DNA of 64,000 bases. It comes from Amphibacillus sp052055485 (GTDB lineage Bacteria; Bacillota; Bacilli; Bacillales; Amphibacillaceae). Under the pieces are notes generated by a model. That model made no database searches. It saw nothing but the letters and a program-made list of their open reading frames with translations, and was not told the DNA's origin. The DNA lies in NCBI RefSeq assembly GCF_052055485.1, contig NZ_CP197171.1:2666001-2730000 (forward strand), in the 5' to 3' direction. Both the position numbers and the translations under genes were made by a program. The stretch's first letter is position 1, and every line of letters starts with the position of its first letter. Below, piece after piece: positions 1 to 7,310 of this stretch.

Positions 1-123
1 GATACAGAATTTACGATTCGTTTAATCATTGCACCTGGATCGACCGCCACTTACAAAGTTGAACGTGATGATCAAGTGATTCTTCAAAAAACAATTGCTT
101 ATGAAGAAGTGGAAGGAGGTTGA
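1..123 (+). CDS. prkC: Ser/Thr protein kinase PrkC, C-terminal end (partial)
   Basis: An open frame from base 1 encodes the last 40 residues of a protein and stops at TGA 121-123. The peptide is beta-rich and lacks motifs, as expected for the extracellular end of a PASTA kinase. The assignment rests on position: in B. subtilis the PASTA-domain kinase gene prkC lies directly before rsgA. PrkC senses muropeptides and phosphorylates translation and cell wall proteins. The kinase and PASTA domains lie outside the window, so this is mainly a synteny call. The rsgA ribosome binding site lies inside this end. Confidence 0.6.
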   Translation, partial: DTEFTIRLIIAPGSTATYKVERDDQVILQKTIAYEEVEGG

Positions 124-126
124 TTG

Positions 127-1008
127 ATGCCAGAAGGTCTTATTATTAAGGCGCTGAGTGGTTTTTACTATGTTTTAAGTGATGAGATTATTTATCAATG
201 TAAAGGTAGAGGTCTTTTTCGTAAAAAGAAACAAACACCACTCGTAGGAGACTATGTTATATTTGAAGCAGCGAACTTGACTGATGGTTACGTGACAGAA
301 CTAATGCCACGAAAGAATGAATTGGTTCGACCGCCAATCGCTAATGTCGATCAAGCATTAATTACAGTCTCAGCTAAGAAACCACCATTTAATGCTAAAT
401 TGCTTGATCGATTTTTAGTTTTAGTCGAATTCCACAAGATTGAACCGATTATTTTAATCACCAAAATGGATTTAGTCAATAAGGAAGAACAAGAGACGAT
501 AGATAATTATGTGGAAAACTATCGTAAATTGGGTTATCGTGTTGAATTATTAACGAACAAAGGGACAGCAAATTCGCATTTATTTACAGAGCTGTTAAAG
601 GATAAAATATCGGTGATTGCTGGTCAATCTGGTGTGGGGAAGTCTTCCTTTTTGAACAGTTTAAATCCTGAATTAACTTTGGAAACAGCTGAAATATCTA
701 GTAGTCTTGGCAGGGGTAAGCATACGACAAGGCATGTTGAATTAATTGAAATTTTAGGTGGAATGGTTGCTGATACGCCAGGATTTAGTTCACTTGATTT
801 TAACCAAATTGAATTGGAACAGCTACCCTTTTGTTTTCGAGAAATAAAGCAATATCGCAGTCTTTGTAAGTTTAGAGGGTGTATGCACGTCAATGAACCC
901 AAATGTGCGGTAAAGGAAGCCCTAGCAAATGGTGAGATAATGGAAGATCGATACTCGCACTATGTAGAATTTTACCAAGAAATTAAATCAAGAAAGCCGA
1001 GGTATTAA
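127..1008 (+). CDS. rsgA: Ribosome small subunit-dependent GTPase A
   Basis: RsgA (YloQ/CpgA) is a circularly permuted GTPase that checks late maturation of the 30S subunit. The order seen is an N-terminal OB-fold, the G4 motif TKMD near residue 112, the G1 P-loop GQSGVGKS near 165, the G3 motif DTPGF near 216, and a C-terminal zinc knuckle with Cys residues near 247, 252 and 260 and His near 254. At 293 aa the length is normal. Start ATG 127 lies about 8 bases after GGAGG inside the prkC end; an in-frame TTG at 124 is the alternative. The stop overlaps the rpe start (TAATG), so the two are translationally coupled. Confidence 0.96.
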   Translation: MPEGLIIKALSGFYYVLSDEIIYQCKGRGLFRKKKQTPLVGDYVIFEAANLTDGYVTELMPRKNELVRPPIANVDQALITVSAKKPPFNAKLLDRFLVLVEFHKIEPIILITKMDLVNKEEQETIDNYVENYRKLGYRVELLTNKGTANSHLFTELLKDKISVIAGQSGVGKSSFLNSLNPELTLETAEISSSLGRGKHTTRHVELIEILGGMVADTPGFSSLDFNQIELEQLPFCFREIKQYRSLCKFRGCMHVNEPKCAVKEALANGEIMEDRYSHYVEFYQEIKSRKPRY

Positions 1009-1667
1009 TGATGAAAAAAATTGCCCCATCTATTTTATCAGCCGATTTTTCCAAATTAGGTGCTGAAATTAAACAGGTAGAAGAAGCCGGAGCAGATTAT
1101 ATCCATGTTGATGTGATGGATGGTCATTTTGTTCCTAATATTACGATTGGTCCATTAGTTGTTAGCGCCATTCGTCCCACAACAAGTCTGCCGCTTGATG
1201 TTCATTTAATGATCGAAAATCCTGATCAGTACATTTCAGCTTTTGCCGATGCAGGGGCTGATATTATCTCAGTCCATGTTGAGACATGCAAACATTTGCA
1301 TCGAACCATTATGGCTATTAAAGAGCATGGAAAAAAAGCAGGATTAGTGATTAATCCAGCAACGCCAATCGAAATGATTAAACCCATTTTCCCGGAAATT
1401 GATCTGCTTTTATTTATGACAGTTAATCCAGGATTTGGCGGTCAAGCTTTTATTCCAAGTGTATTAGACAAGGTCAAGCAAGCTGTAAAATGGCGAGAAG
1501 AAATGGGCTTAGAGATTGAATTTGAAGTTGATGGCGGCATTAACCCGGATACTGCTAAGCTTTGCGCTAAGGCAGGTGTTGATGTATTTGTTGCTGGAAG
1601 TGCCATCTTTAGTCAAGCAGATCGAGCCCGTGCAATTCAAGAAATTAAACAGGCAATCACTGAGTAG
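1008..1667 (+). CDS. rpe: Ribulose-phosphate 3-epimerase
   Basis: Rpe interconverts D-ribulose-5-P and D-xylulose-5-P in the pentose phosphate pathway (cytosolic TIM barrel). The family signatures are present: HVDVMDGHFVPN near residues 33-44 with the metal-binding His and Asp, DVHLMI near 64, MTVNPGFGGQ near 136-145, and EVDGGI near 172 with the second catalytic Asp. At 219 aa the length is typical. The ATG overlaps the rsgA stop; a second ATG at 1011 is an equally possible start. The gene belongs to the prkC-rsgA-rpe-thiN operon. Confidence 0.97.
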   Translation: MMKKIAPSILSADFSKLGAEIKQVEEAGADYIHVDVMDGHFVPNITIGPLVVSAIRPTTSLPLDVHLMIENPDQYISAFADAGADIISVHVETCKHLHRTIMAIKEHGKKAGLVINPATPIEMIKPIFPEIDLLLFMTVNPGFGGQAFIPSVLDKVKQAVKWREEMGLEIEFEVDGGINPDTAKLCAKAGVDVFVAGSAIFSQADRARAIQEIKQAITE

Positions 1668-1675
1668 GTGATTGA

Positions 1676-2326
1676 ATGAAACGAGTAGGAATTGTAGCAG
1701 GCGGTCCTCAAACTCTATTAGTCGACCTTTCTGACTATTATGATCAGATTGATTATTGGATTGGCTGTGATCGCGGCTCGTTGTACTTATTAGAAAATAA
1801 GTTACCGATTCATTTAGCCATTGGCGATTTTGATTCGGTTAATGGAGAAGAATTAAATCAAATCAAAGCCCAAGCTGTTCAATTTGCCCTTCATCCTATA
1901 GAAAAAGATTATACTGATTTAGAATTAGCGCTTGATGAGGCATTAAAAATGGATGTAGAAAAAATATTTATTTTTGGGGTGACAGGAGGAAGAAAAGATC
2001 ACGAGTTATCTTCCATCTTTCTGCTTGAGCAATTAGCTAATAAACACATCCAGGCGACAATTATTGATCGTCAGAATAGGATGACTATTTATCATCCAGG
2101 TAAATACTCAATCAAACATAATAAATTATATCCTAAGGTTTCTTTTTTAGCGTTGAGTGAGCAAGTGAGAAGCTTGAGTTTAGCGCATTTTTATTATCCT
2201 TTAACCAAAGTAACGATAAAAAGAGGAGACTCTCTAACCATATCTAATTATTTGAATGAACAATCTGGTTATTTTTCATTTGATTCTGGCATATTAATAG
2301 TGATAAAGAGTAGTGAACATTTGTAA
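1676..2326 (+). CDS. thiN: Thiamine pyrophosphokinase
   Basis: ThiN transfers pyrophosphate from ATP to thiamine, making thiamine diphosphate. The N-terminal catalytic domain shows GCDRGSLYLL near residue 31, IGDFDSV near 51, EKDYTDLELAL near 79 and GVTGGRKDHEL near 100, the conserved acidic and Gly-rich segments of the family. The C-terminal beta domain that binds thiamine follows. The length of 216 aa is typical. It begins 9 bases after rpe with GTGATTGA as a weak ribosome site, and it is the last operon gene before spoVM, as in B. subtilis. Confidence 0.94.
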   Translation: MKRVGIVAGGPQTLLVDLSDYYDQIDYWIGCDRGSLYLLENKLPIHLAIGDFDSVNGEELNQIKAQAVQFALHPIEKDYTDLELALDEALKMDVEKIFIFGVTGGRKDHELSSIFLLEQLANKHIQATIIDRQNRMTIYHPGKYSIKHNKLYPKVSFLALSEQVRSLSLAHFYYPLTKVTIKRGDSLTISNYLNEQSGYFSFDSGILIVIKSSEHL

Positions 2327-2379
2327 AGATTCAGCTAGTGTGTTCACTGTGCTGTTAGATATGGTAAGGAGGGGTTCAC

Positions 2380-2472
2380 ATGCGTTTTTATACGATAAAA
2401 CTCCCAAAGTTTCTTGGAGGAATTGTACGATTTTTCATGGGTTCACGGCAAGGAAAAGAGCAGAAAAAATAG
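2380..2472 (+). CDS. spoVM: Stage V sporulation protein SpoVM
   Basis: This 30-residue peptide starts MRFYTIKLPKFLGGIVRFFM and then has a basic tail. SpoVM of B. subtilis (26 aa, starting MKFYTIKLPKFLGGIVR) is an amphipathic helix that binds the convex outer forespore membrane and anchors SpoIVA for coat and cortex assembly. The Pro at position 9, which interrupts the helix and is needed for curvature sensing, is kept. A strong ribosome site AAGGAGGGG lies at 2366-2374, and an intrinsic terminator follows. Position after thiN matches B. subtilis. The C-terminus is four residues longer and more polar (GSRQGKEQKK) than the B. subtilis peptide. In B. subtilis the gene is sigma-E dependent; I could not identify that promoter here. 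Confidence 0.95.
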   Translation: MRFYTIKLPKFLGGIVRFFMGSRQGKEQKK

Positions 2473-2480
2473 GACAAACA

Positions 2481-2513
2481 AAAAGCATCTTAATTTGAAT
2501 AAGGTGCTTTTTG
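2481..2513 (+). terminator. Intrinsic terminator after spoVM
   Basis: Arms AAAAGCATCTTA (2481-2492) and TAAGGTGCTTTT (2500-2511) pair over 12 bases with one G-U pair around a 7-base loop, and a T-rich end follows. Confidence 0.85.
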
Positions 2514-2703
2514 TTCTGTGCTAAAATGAAGATGACTGTTGATGATGTTAACAATGTTGAACTAAAATATGTATAGCATAAACCAAAAGGAAATCCTTTT
2601 GGTCGCTTATAATATTTTATTGATTGAATGAAAAGGATACCAGCAGTTTTTAAATATTGACTTAGAAAATTGACTTATTTGAATTATCTTTTTCTAACTT
2701 ATG
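2514..2703. other. Intergenic region with a perfect palindrome
   Basis: No coding region is seen. The one clear structure is an inverted repeat at 2582-2603, ACCAAAAGGA then AA then TCCTTTTGGT. It has no T-tract, so it is either a weak terminator or a protein-binding palindrome. The rest is AT-rich spacer leading to the promoter at 2704. Confidence 0.5.
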
Positions 2704-2732
2704 TTGACAGAGAAAAGCCTAAATGGTAATAT
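2704..2732 (+). promoter_or_regulatory. Sigma-A promoter of the galactitol-type PTS operon
   Basis: TTGACA at 2704-2709 and TAATAT at 2727-2732 are separated by exactly 17 bases. The start point would fall near 2739, giving a leader of about 120 bases that holds the RAT and terminator described next. Confidence 0.75.
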
Positions 2733-2764
2733 ATTTGTGTAAGCGATACCAAAACTAAATAATC

Positions 2765-2793
2765 AAGTGTAACTGTTAAATCAGGCATAATTA
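2765..2793 (+). promoter_or_regulatory. RAT (ribonucleic antiterminator) site for a BglG/LicT-type protein
   Basis: The 29-base stretch contains GTAACTG, a six-base loop TTAAAT, then CAGGCATAA. This matches the core of known LicT/SacY RAT hairpins (GTTACTG, loop, CAGGCAAAA) with few changes. Its last 11 bases are the first arm of the terminator at 2783-2834, so the two structures exclude each other. The downstream gene encodes a matching RNA-binding antiterminator. The lower stem looks weaker than in LicT targets. Confidence 0.75.
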
Positions 2794-2841
2794 AACATGT
2801 ATCTTTTTAGAAGATATTTTGTTTAATTATGCCTTTTTTTG
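2783..2841 (+). terminator. Leader terminator controlled by antitermination
   Basis: Arms AGGCATAATTAAACA (2783-2797) and TGTTTAATTATGCCT (2820-2834) are perfectly complementary over 15 bases, followed by seven T residues. It lies between the promoter and the first gene and overlaps the RAT, so it should stop transcription unless the antiterminator binds. Confidence 0.88.
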
Positions 2842-2861
2842 TTGCAAAGGAGTGGTCAAGA

Positions 2862-3725
2862 ATGAGAATTATTCAATCACTTAACCAAAATGCGTTATTA
2901 GTGGCTAACGAAGGGGTTGAGGAGATTGTTATTGGCAAAGGAATTGGTTTTGGTAAAAAGAAAGGAGATGTTGTAAATAAGAACTTAATTGATAAGACTT
3001 ATCGAATGAATGCTCAGCAATTTTCAAGGGATGAAGACTACTACACAGATATCAATGAAGCTAGTTTACAAATGGCAGAAGAGGTCGCTGACTTATCTGA
3101 GCCTATTATTGGTAAAAAATTATCGGGAAATTTCATTTTATCGTTAGCCAGTCATCTTCAGTTTTGTGAAATCAAATATCAAGATGCAATAGAAATCCCT
3201 GAACCATTCAATTATGAATTGAAATACTTATATCCAACAGAACACACGGCAGCAATTGAAGCACTAGCTTATTTACGAAAAAAACATCAATTAATATTGC
3301 CAGCAGCTGAGTTATCTTTTTTTACTTTACACTTTGTGAACGGATTGGCAGAAAGTGAAAGTGTGAAAGATGTCGTGGAACTCAGTAATATCTTAAATGA
3401 AATGATCGAATTAATTGAAGCTGAATCGGAAAGTAAATTAAATCGCGAAACAATTGAGTTTTCTAGATTTGTTGTCCATCTTCGTTACTTTGTGATTCGA
3501 AATATATCATTGAAAGATGCTTCTAGGCAAGGTGATAACGATATGGACAAAGTATTTAATCTTTCTTTTGAAACATTTCTTAAGGAGAAAAAGATTATTG
3601 AGAAACTAAAACAGATGCTCTTTGAAGAACACGGACTTCAATTTGGCAAAGCAGAAGATTTTTATTTACTTTTGCATTTAGTAAGAATTTTAAAAGATGA
3701 AAGGAGAGAAAAAAGTGAGTTTTAA
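2862..3725 (+). CDS. PRD-containing transcription antiterminator (BglG/LicT family)
   Basis: The protein has an N-terminal CAT RNA-binding domain (residues 1-56, with IGKGIGFGKKKGD) and two PTS regulation domains (about 63-165 and 170-285). The four phosphorylatable His residues fall near 97, 157, 206 and 272, very close to their positions in LicT (100, 159, 207, 269). Start ATG 2862 is chosen over the upstream in-frame start because it gives the standard CAT-domain N-terminus and follows AAAGGAG; length is then 287 aa. It should bind the RAT at 2765-2793 when its PTS sugar is being transported, allowing read-through into its own gene and the PTS genes. Its end overlaps the EIIA gene by 11 bases. 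Confidence 0.92.
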   Translation: MRIIQSLNQNALLVANEGVEEIVIGKGIGFGKKKGDVVNKNLIDKTYRMNAQQFSRDEDYYTDINEASLQMAEEVADLSEPIIGKKLSGNFILSLASHLQFCEIKYQDAIEIPEPFNYELKYLYPTEHTAAIEALAYLRKKHQLILPAAELSFFTLHFVNGLAESESVKDVVELSNILNEMIELIEAESESKLNRETIEFSRFVVHLRYFVIRNISLKDASRQGDNDMDKVFNLSFETFLKEKKIIEKLKQMLFEEHGLQFGKAEDFYLLLHLVRILKDERREKSEF

Positions 3726-4176
3726 AGAACCTTTTCTTGAAGTCCTAGTTCAAATGGATCTTGAAGTAGAAAATTCAAAAGAATTTTTAAAAATGATTGG
3801 AAACTATTTACAAGATAAAGATTATGTAAAAGAAACATTTATTTCAGCAATTCAAAAAAGAGAAAATGAGTATCCGACGGGGCTGCAACTTGAGAATTTT
3901 GCTGTGGCAATTCCTCATACGGATGCCATTCACATTAAGAAGCCTTTTGTTGCAGTTAATAGATTGGTTGATCCTGTTGTCTTTTTTCAAATGGGGACGG
4001 ATGATGTAAAAGTTCCTGTGCGGGATATTTTGGTACTAGGAATAAAAGACCCGGAGAATCAAGTGGGTCTGTTACAAGATTTAATGAAATGTTTCTCAGA
4101 TCAAGAATTTATTCAGAAGTATAAAAGCACTACCTCAAAGCAAGATTTAATTACTCTTATCAAATCAAATTTATAA
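3715..4176 (+). CDS. PTS EIIA component, fructose/mannitol-type fold (galactitol-type system)
   Basis: This soluble EIIA of 153 aa accepts phosphate from HPr and passes it to EIIB. The active-site His lies near residue 68 in the segment AIPHTD, typical of the PTS_EIIA_2 family. GTG 3715 is taken as the start because AAGGAGA sits at 3701-3707; an in-frame ATG at 3697 would place the ribosome site inside the gene. It overlaps the antiterminator gene and is followed by EIIB after 17 bases. As in LicT-type circuits, the EIIs probably also phosphorylate the antiterminator. Confidence 0.92.
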   Translation: MSFKEPFLEVLVQMDLEVENSKEFLKMIGNYLQDKDYVKETFISAIQKRENEYPTGLQLENFAVAIPHTDAIHIKKPFVAVNRLVDPVVFFQMGTDDVKVPVRDILVLGIKDPENQVGLLQDLMKCFSDQEFIQKYKSTTSKQDLITLIKSNL

Positions 4177-4193
4177 AATGGAGGAAAATTATC

Positions 4194-4475
4194 ATGAAAA
4201 AAATTATTGTAGCTTGTGGTTCTGGTGTTGCGACTTCACAAACAGTAGCTTCAAAACTTAGTAAATTACTTAAGGAAAAAAATGTCCAAGCAAATGTGGA
4301 AGCTGTGGATATTAAGTCATTAAAACACTATATCAAAGATGCAGATGGCTATGTGTCAATTGTGAAAACTAAGGAAGAATATGATATTCCGGTGTTTAAT
4401 GGAGTTGCATTTTTAACAGGAATGGGGCAAGAGCAAGAGTTAGAAAAAATAATTTCGCTAATTAAGGAGGGGTAG
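4194..4475 (+). CDS. PTS EIIB component, galactitol type
   Basis: A 93-aa EIIB with the N-terminal phosphocysteine loop ACGSGVATS (Cys8), as in GatB-like proteins. It transfers phosphate from EIIA to the sugar carried by EIIC. A clear ribosome site, GGAGG, precedes the ATG. It forms a set with the flanking EIIA and EIIC genes. The sugar cannot be told from this subunit. Confidence 0.93.
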   Translation: MKKIIVACGSGVATSQTVASKLSKLLKEKNVQANVEAVDIKSLKHYIKDADGYVSIVKTKEEYDIPVFNGVAFLTGMGQEQELEKIISLIKEG

Positions 4476-4477
4476 AA

Positions 4478-5824
4478 GTGGGAGCCTTACAAACCATTGT
4501 TGACTTTATTTTAAATGATTTAGGAGCAGCAGTATTTGTTCCTGCCTTGATGTTGATTATTGGGTTAGCGATGCGCATGAAGTTTCGAGAAGCATTTATT
4601 TCTGCTTTAACATTAGGAATTGCATTTAGTGGGATGTCGCTTTTAATTGATTATATGATGGATTCAATGGGCGCTGCCGCTAGAGCTTTAACGGAAAATA
4701 CAGGTATCTCTCTACCAGCAGTTGATGGCGGTTGGCCTGGTATGGCGTCAATTTCGTGGGCATGGCCCTACGCCTTCTTGTTATTTCCGTTAACTATAGG
4801 TATTAATATTGTTATGTTGGTTTTCAATTTAACGAAAACATTAAATGTAGATATGTGGAATGTCTGGAACAAAATTTTTACTGCAGTTATGGTTTCTTAT
4901 ATTTCAGGTAGTGTAATTTGGGGTTTTGCCGCAGCTTCAATTCAAATCATTCTGGAGTTAAAAGCAGGTGATGTGTGGGGGCTAGAAGTGGAAAGATTAA
5001 CTAGTATTCCGGGAGTGACCGTTCCTCATTTTGTTACATTAATTAACACACTATTATTCCCAATTGATGAATTATTAAAGAAAATCCCATTCTTTAATAA
5101 ACCAATGGATGCAGATGCTCTAAAAGAGAAAATTGGGATTTTCGGAGAAAACTCTGTTATGGGTGCAATTATTGGTTTTTTACTAGGTTTAGCATCCGGT
5201 TACGGTATTGCAGGGTCCTTGCAGTTAGCTGTTCAAGCGGCTACTGCATTAACGCTGTTTCCCATGGTTTCCAAATTATTTTCCCAGGCATTATCACCAA
5301 TTTCTGAAGCAATTTCTGAATTTATGCGTAAGAAATTTTCAGGTAAAAAAGTTTTTATTGGGTTAGACTGGCCAATTCTGGCAGGGCGAAATGAATTATG
5401 GGTAGCAGTAATTATCACGATTCCAGTTCTATTGGTTATGGCGATTATTTTACCCGGCAACAAAGTTCTTCCTTTTGCGGGAATTATCAACCTTTCTTTT
5501 GTAGTGGGAGCTTTATTATTAACTAATGCTAACCTTGGAAGAATGATTTTCCACGGGATAGTTTCTGCGCCATTATTCTTGTATGGTGCTACCTATTTTG
5601 CACCATATATTACTCGTTTAGCAAATGAAACCGGAGCGGCAACAGTTGCGGAGGGTAGTTTACTATCATGGAGTACGTTTGAAGGTCCAGATATCCGCTA
5701 TTTATTTTCAACTGCCTTTTCAGGAAATATTACAGGTATTATTTTATTGATCGTGTGGATCGGGCTATTCTATTGGCTGTATCAAAGCAAGAAGAAATAC
5801 AATGCGCAAATTGAGAGTGAATAG
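4478..5824 (+). CDS. PTS EIIC permease, galactitol (GatC) family
   Basis: A 448-aa integral membrane protein with about ten hydrophobic segments; it starts with GTG two bases after the EIIB stop, with AAGGAGGGG before it. The N-terminal segment, the conserved GFLLGLASGYG region and the C-terminal membrane helices fit the GatC/SgcC EIIC family. It translocates and phosphorylates a sugar or polyol. Because the operon also encodes a rhamnulose-1-P-type aldolase and no kinase or isomerase, the likely product is a ketose 1-phosphate; that is inference. Confidence 0.9.
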   Translation: MGALQTIVDFILNDLGAAVFVPALMLIIGLAMRMKFREAFISALTLGIAFSGMSLLIDYMMDSMGAAARALTENTGISLPAVDGGWPGMASISWAWPYAFLLFPLTIGINIVMLVFNLTKTLNVDMWNVWNKIFTAVMVSYISGSVIWGFAAASIQIILELKAGDVWGLEVERLTSIPGVTVPHFVTLINTLLFPIDELLKKIPFFNKPMDADALKEKIGIFGENSVMGAIIGFLLGLASGYGIAGSLQLAVQAATALTLFPMVSKLFSQALSPISEAISEFMRKKFSGKKVFIGLDWPILAGRNELWVAVIITIPVLLVMAIILPGNKVLPFAGIINLSFVVGALLLTNANLGRMIFHGIVSAPLFLYGATYFAPYITRLANETGAATVAEGSLLSWSTFEGPDIRYLFSTAFSGNITGIILLIVWIGLFYWLYQSKKKYNAQIESE

Positions 5825-5825
5825 T

Positions 5826-6047
5826 ATGAGAGATAGAAAAACTCTGTGGATCATTCTTCTTTTAATTGATAGTGCTTTATTGATCTACTCTTTTATCAGT
5901 AAGAGTTGGTGGCTAAGTGTTCTGTCATTGGTTATCGTATTAGTTATTAAACATTTTTCGTATGATTTATTATTTAAAAAGTTTGACGAAGCTTGGGATA
6001 AACGACATGAAGAATTAAAAAGCAGAAGGGAGCAATTCTCAAAATGA
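5826..6047 (+). CDS. Small membrane protein in PTS operon, unknown function
   Basis: A 73-aa protein with two hydrophobic segments (about residues 6-22 and 27-46) and a charged C-terminal tail rich in Lys, Arg and Glu (KRHEELKSRREQ). ATG 5826 directly follows the EIIC stop; a start 24 bases upstream would overlap EIIC. Its stop overlaps the aldolase start (ATGA), so it is translationally coupled to both neighbours. I recognise no family. Position suggests an accessory subunit of the permease, but nothing in the sequence shows that. Confidence 0.75.
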   Translation: MRDRKTLWIILLLIDSALLIYSFISKSWWLSVLSLVIVLVIKHFSYDLLFKKFDEAWDKRHEELKSRREQFSK

Positions 6048-6865
6048 CTGCATTTGTAGAACATAAAGTAATAAAAGAGTTAGGTGATCTAGCCTATACG
6101 ATGTGGAAAATGGGTTGGGATGAAAAAAACGGAGGTAACATTAGTTATCTCTTATCGGCAGATGAGCTGTCAGAATTTATATTAGACGAAAATCCTAGAA
6201 CATTCGTTTTAAATGGTATTCCTGAAAATATGATTGGTAAGTATATTGTTATTACAGCATCTGGCAGTAATTTTCGATTGATTAAAGATTTTCTTGAAGA
6301 AACAGTGGGTATCATTAAAGTTACAGAAAAAGGATATGAAATTATTGCTGGTTTTCAACAAGATAACAAGCCAACTAGCGAGATCTATATGCATTTATTG
6401 TCCCATAGCGCTCGGTTAGATGTTGATGCTAATCATCGTGTAATTGTGCATAATCATGCTACTGAAATATCAGCGATGACTTTTGTTCATGAATTGGAGG
6501 AAAAAGCATTTTCTCGAACACTTTGGGGAATCATTACCGAATGTATCGTTGTTTTTCCGGATGGTGTTGGTGTATTGCCCTGGATGGTTTGCGGTAATGA
6601 GGAAATTGGGAAATGTACAGCAGAAAAACTGACATATTGCCGAATTGTTATTTGGTCACATCATGGTATTTTGACATCAGGAAGCAGTTTAAATGATGCC
6701 TTTGGTTTGATTGAGACAGTCAATAAAGCTGCTAAAATTTATATGCAGACGTTTGATAAACGAATGACCAGTGGCATAACTGATGAGGAATTAGTTGAGT
6801 TATGTGAATTTTTCGAAGTCACTCCTAGAGAAGGGATTATTGAAACAAGTACAATGGAAAGATAG
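6044..6865 (+). CDS. rhaD: Rhamnulose-1-phosphate aldolase family protein (class II aldolase)
   Basis: RhaD cleaves L-rhamnulose-1-P to dihydroxyacetone phosphate and L-lactaldehyde with a catalytic zinc. The 273-aa protein resembles E. coli RhaD along its length: WDEKNGGNIS near residue 25, the catalytic Glu near 113 (PTSEIYMH), zinc ligands HNH near 136-138, the segment TECIVVFPDGVGVLPWMV, and the third zinc ligand in WSHHGIL near 205. There is no rhamnose isomerase or rhamnulokinase nearby, so the substrate phosphate probably comes from the PTS. The true substrate could be another ketose-1-P with matching stereochemistry. A terminator follows. Confidence 0.88.
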   Translation: MTAFVEHKVIKELGDLAYTMWKMGWDEKNGGNISYLLSADELSEFILDENPRTFVLNGIPENMIGKYIVITASGSNFRLIKDFLEETVGIIKVTEKGYEIIAGFQQDNKPTSEIYMHLLSHSARLDVDANHRVIVHNHATEISAMTFVHELEEKAFSRTLWGIITECIVVFPDGVGVLPWMVCGNEEIGKCTAEKLTYCRIVIWSHHGILTSGSSLNDAFGLIETVNKAAKIYMQTFDKRMTSGITDEELVELCEFFEVTPREGIIETSTMER

Positions 6866-6903
6866 AGATGGTCATAAATAAAGTATAACGGATCAATTTT
6901 TTC

Positions 6904-6943
6904 AAAAGGCACTTTCTACTATATATAGAAGGTGCCTTTTCAT
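6904..6943 (+). terminator. Intrinsic terminator after the aldolase gene
   Basis: Arms AAAAGGCACTTTCTA (6904-6918) and TAGAAGGTGCCTTTT (6926-6940) pair over 15 bases with one G-U pair and end in a short T-run. Confidence 0.88.
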
Positions 6944-7310
6944 ATCACCAGCTAATGAAAAGTTCTGCCATTATGACTGAGATTGATGATGTGATTTATC
7001 ATCGAATTATGATAGGAGATGAAAAGAAAATTAATCATTAACCCGAGAATACTCATGACCTAGTTGTGCAAATACATTAATTGAATTAATCCTTTGTTTT
7101 ATGGGTCTTTTTTGAACTGAAATTACGTTACAAATTATCCCTTTAGAACCTAAAAACTCTTTGTATAATAGAATTATGAAGCGCTTTCTCTAGGGAAGAA
7201 TGATTGATTTCAATCTCTTATTAGTGCTTTGAACCATAATGTTTTGAGCCGAGTTTGCTAAGGCGAAACAACAGGGTTTCTAAAAAATTAATAGGAAGGA
7301 GAGTCAAAAG
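6942..7310. other. Intergenic region upstream of the NagA-like gene
   Basis: No gene is seen. The main content is a promoter near 7142-7169 and a leader of about 135 bases with no obvious terminator hairpin. The stretch 6950-7060 has no recognisable feature. Confidence 0.5.
7142..7169 (+). promoter_or_regulatory. Probable promoter of the NagA-like gene with overlapping cre-like palindrome
   Basis: TATAAT at 7164-7169 is a perfect -10; the -35 TTTAGA (7142-7147) is weak and the spacing is 16. Just downstream, GAAGCGCTTTC (7178-7188) forms an imperfect palindrome like the core of a CcpA (cre) site, although the flanks match poorly. Carbon catabolite repression is plausible, not shown. Confidence 0.45.

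Noticed and set aside
2313..2498. 61-codon open frame after thiN
   Set aside because: It overlaps spoVM in another frame, lacks a ribosome site and crosses the terminator; the spoVM frame is clearly the real one.
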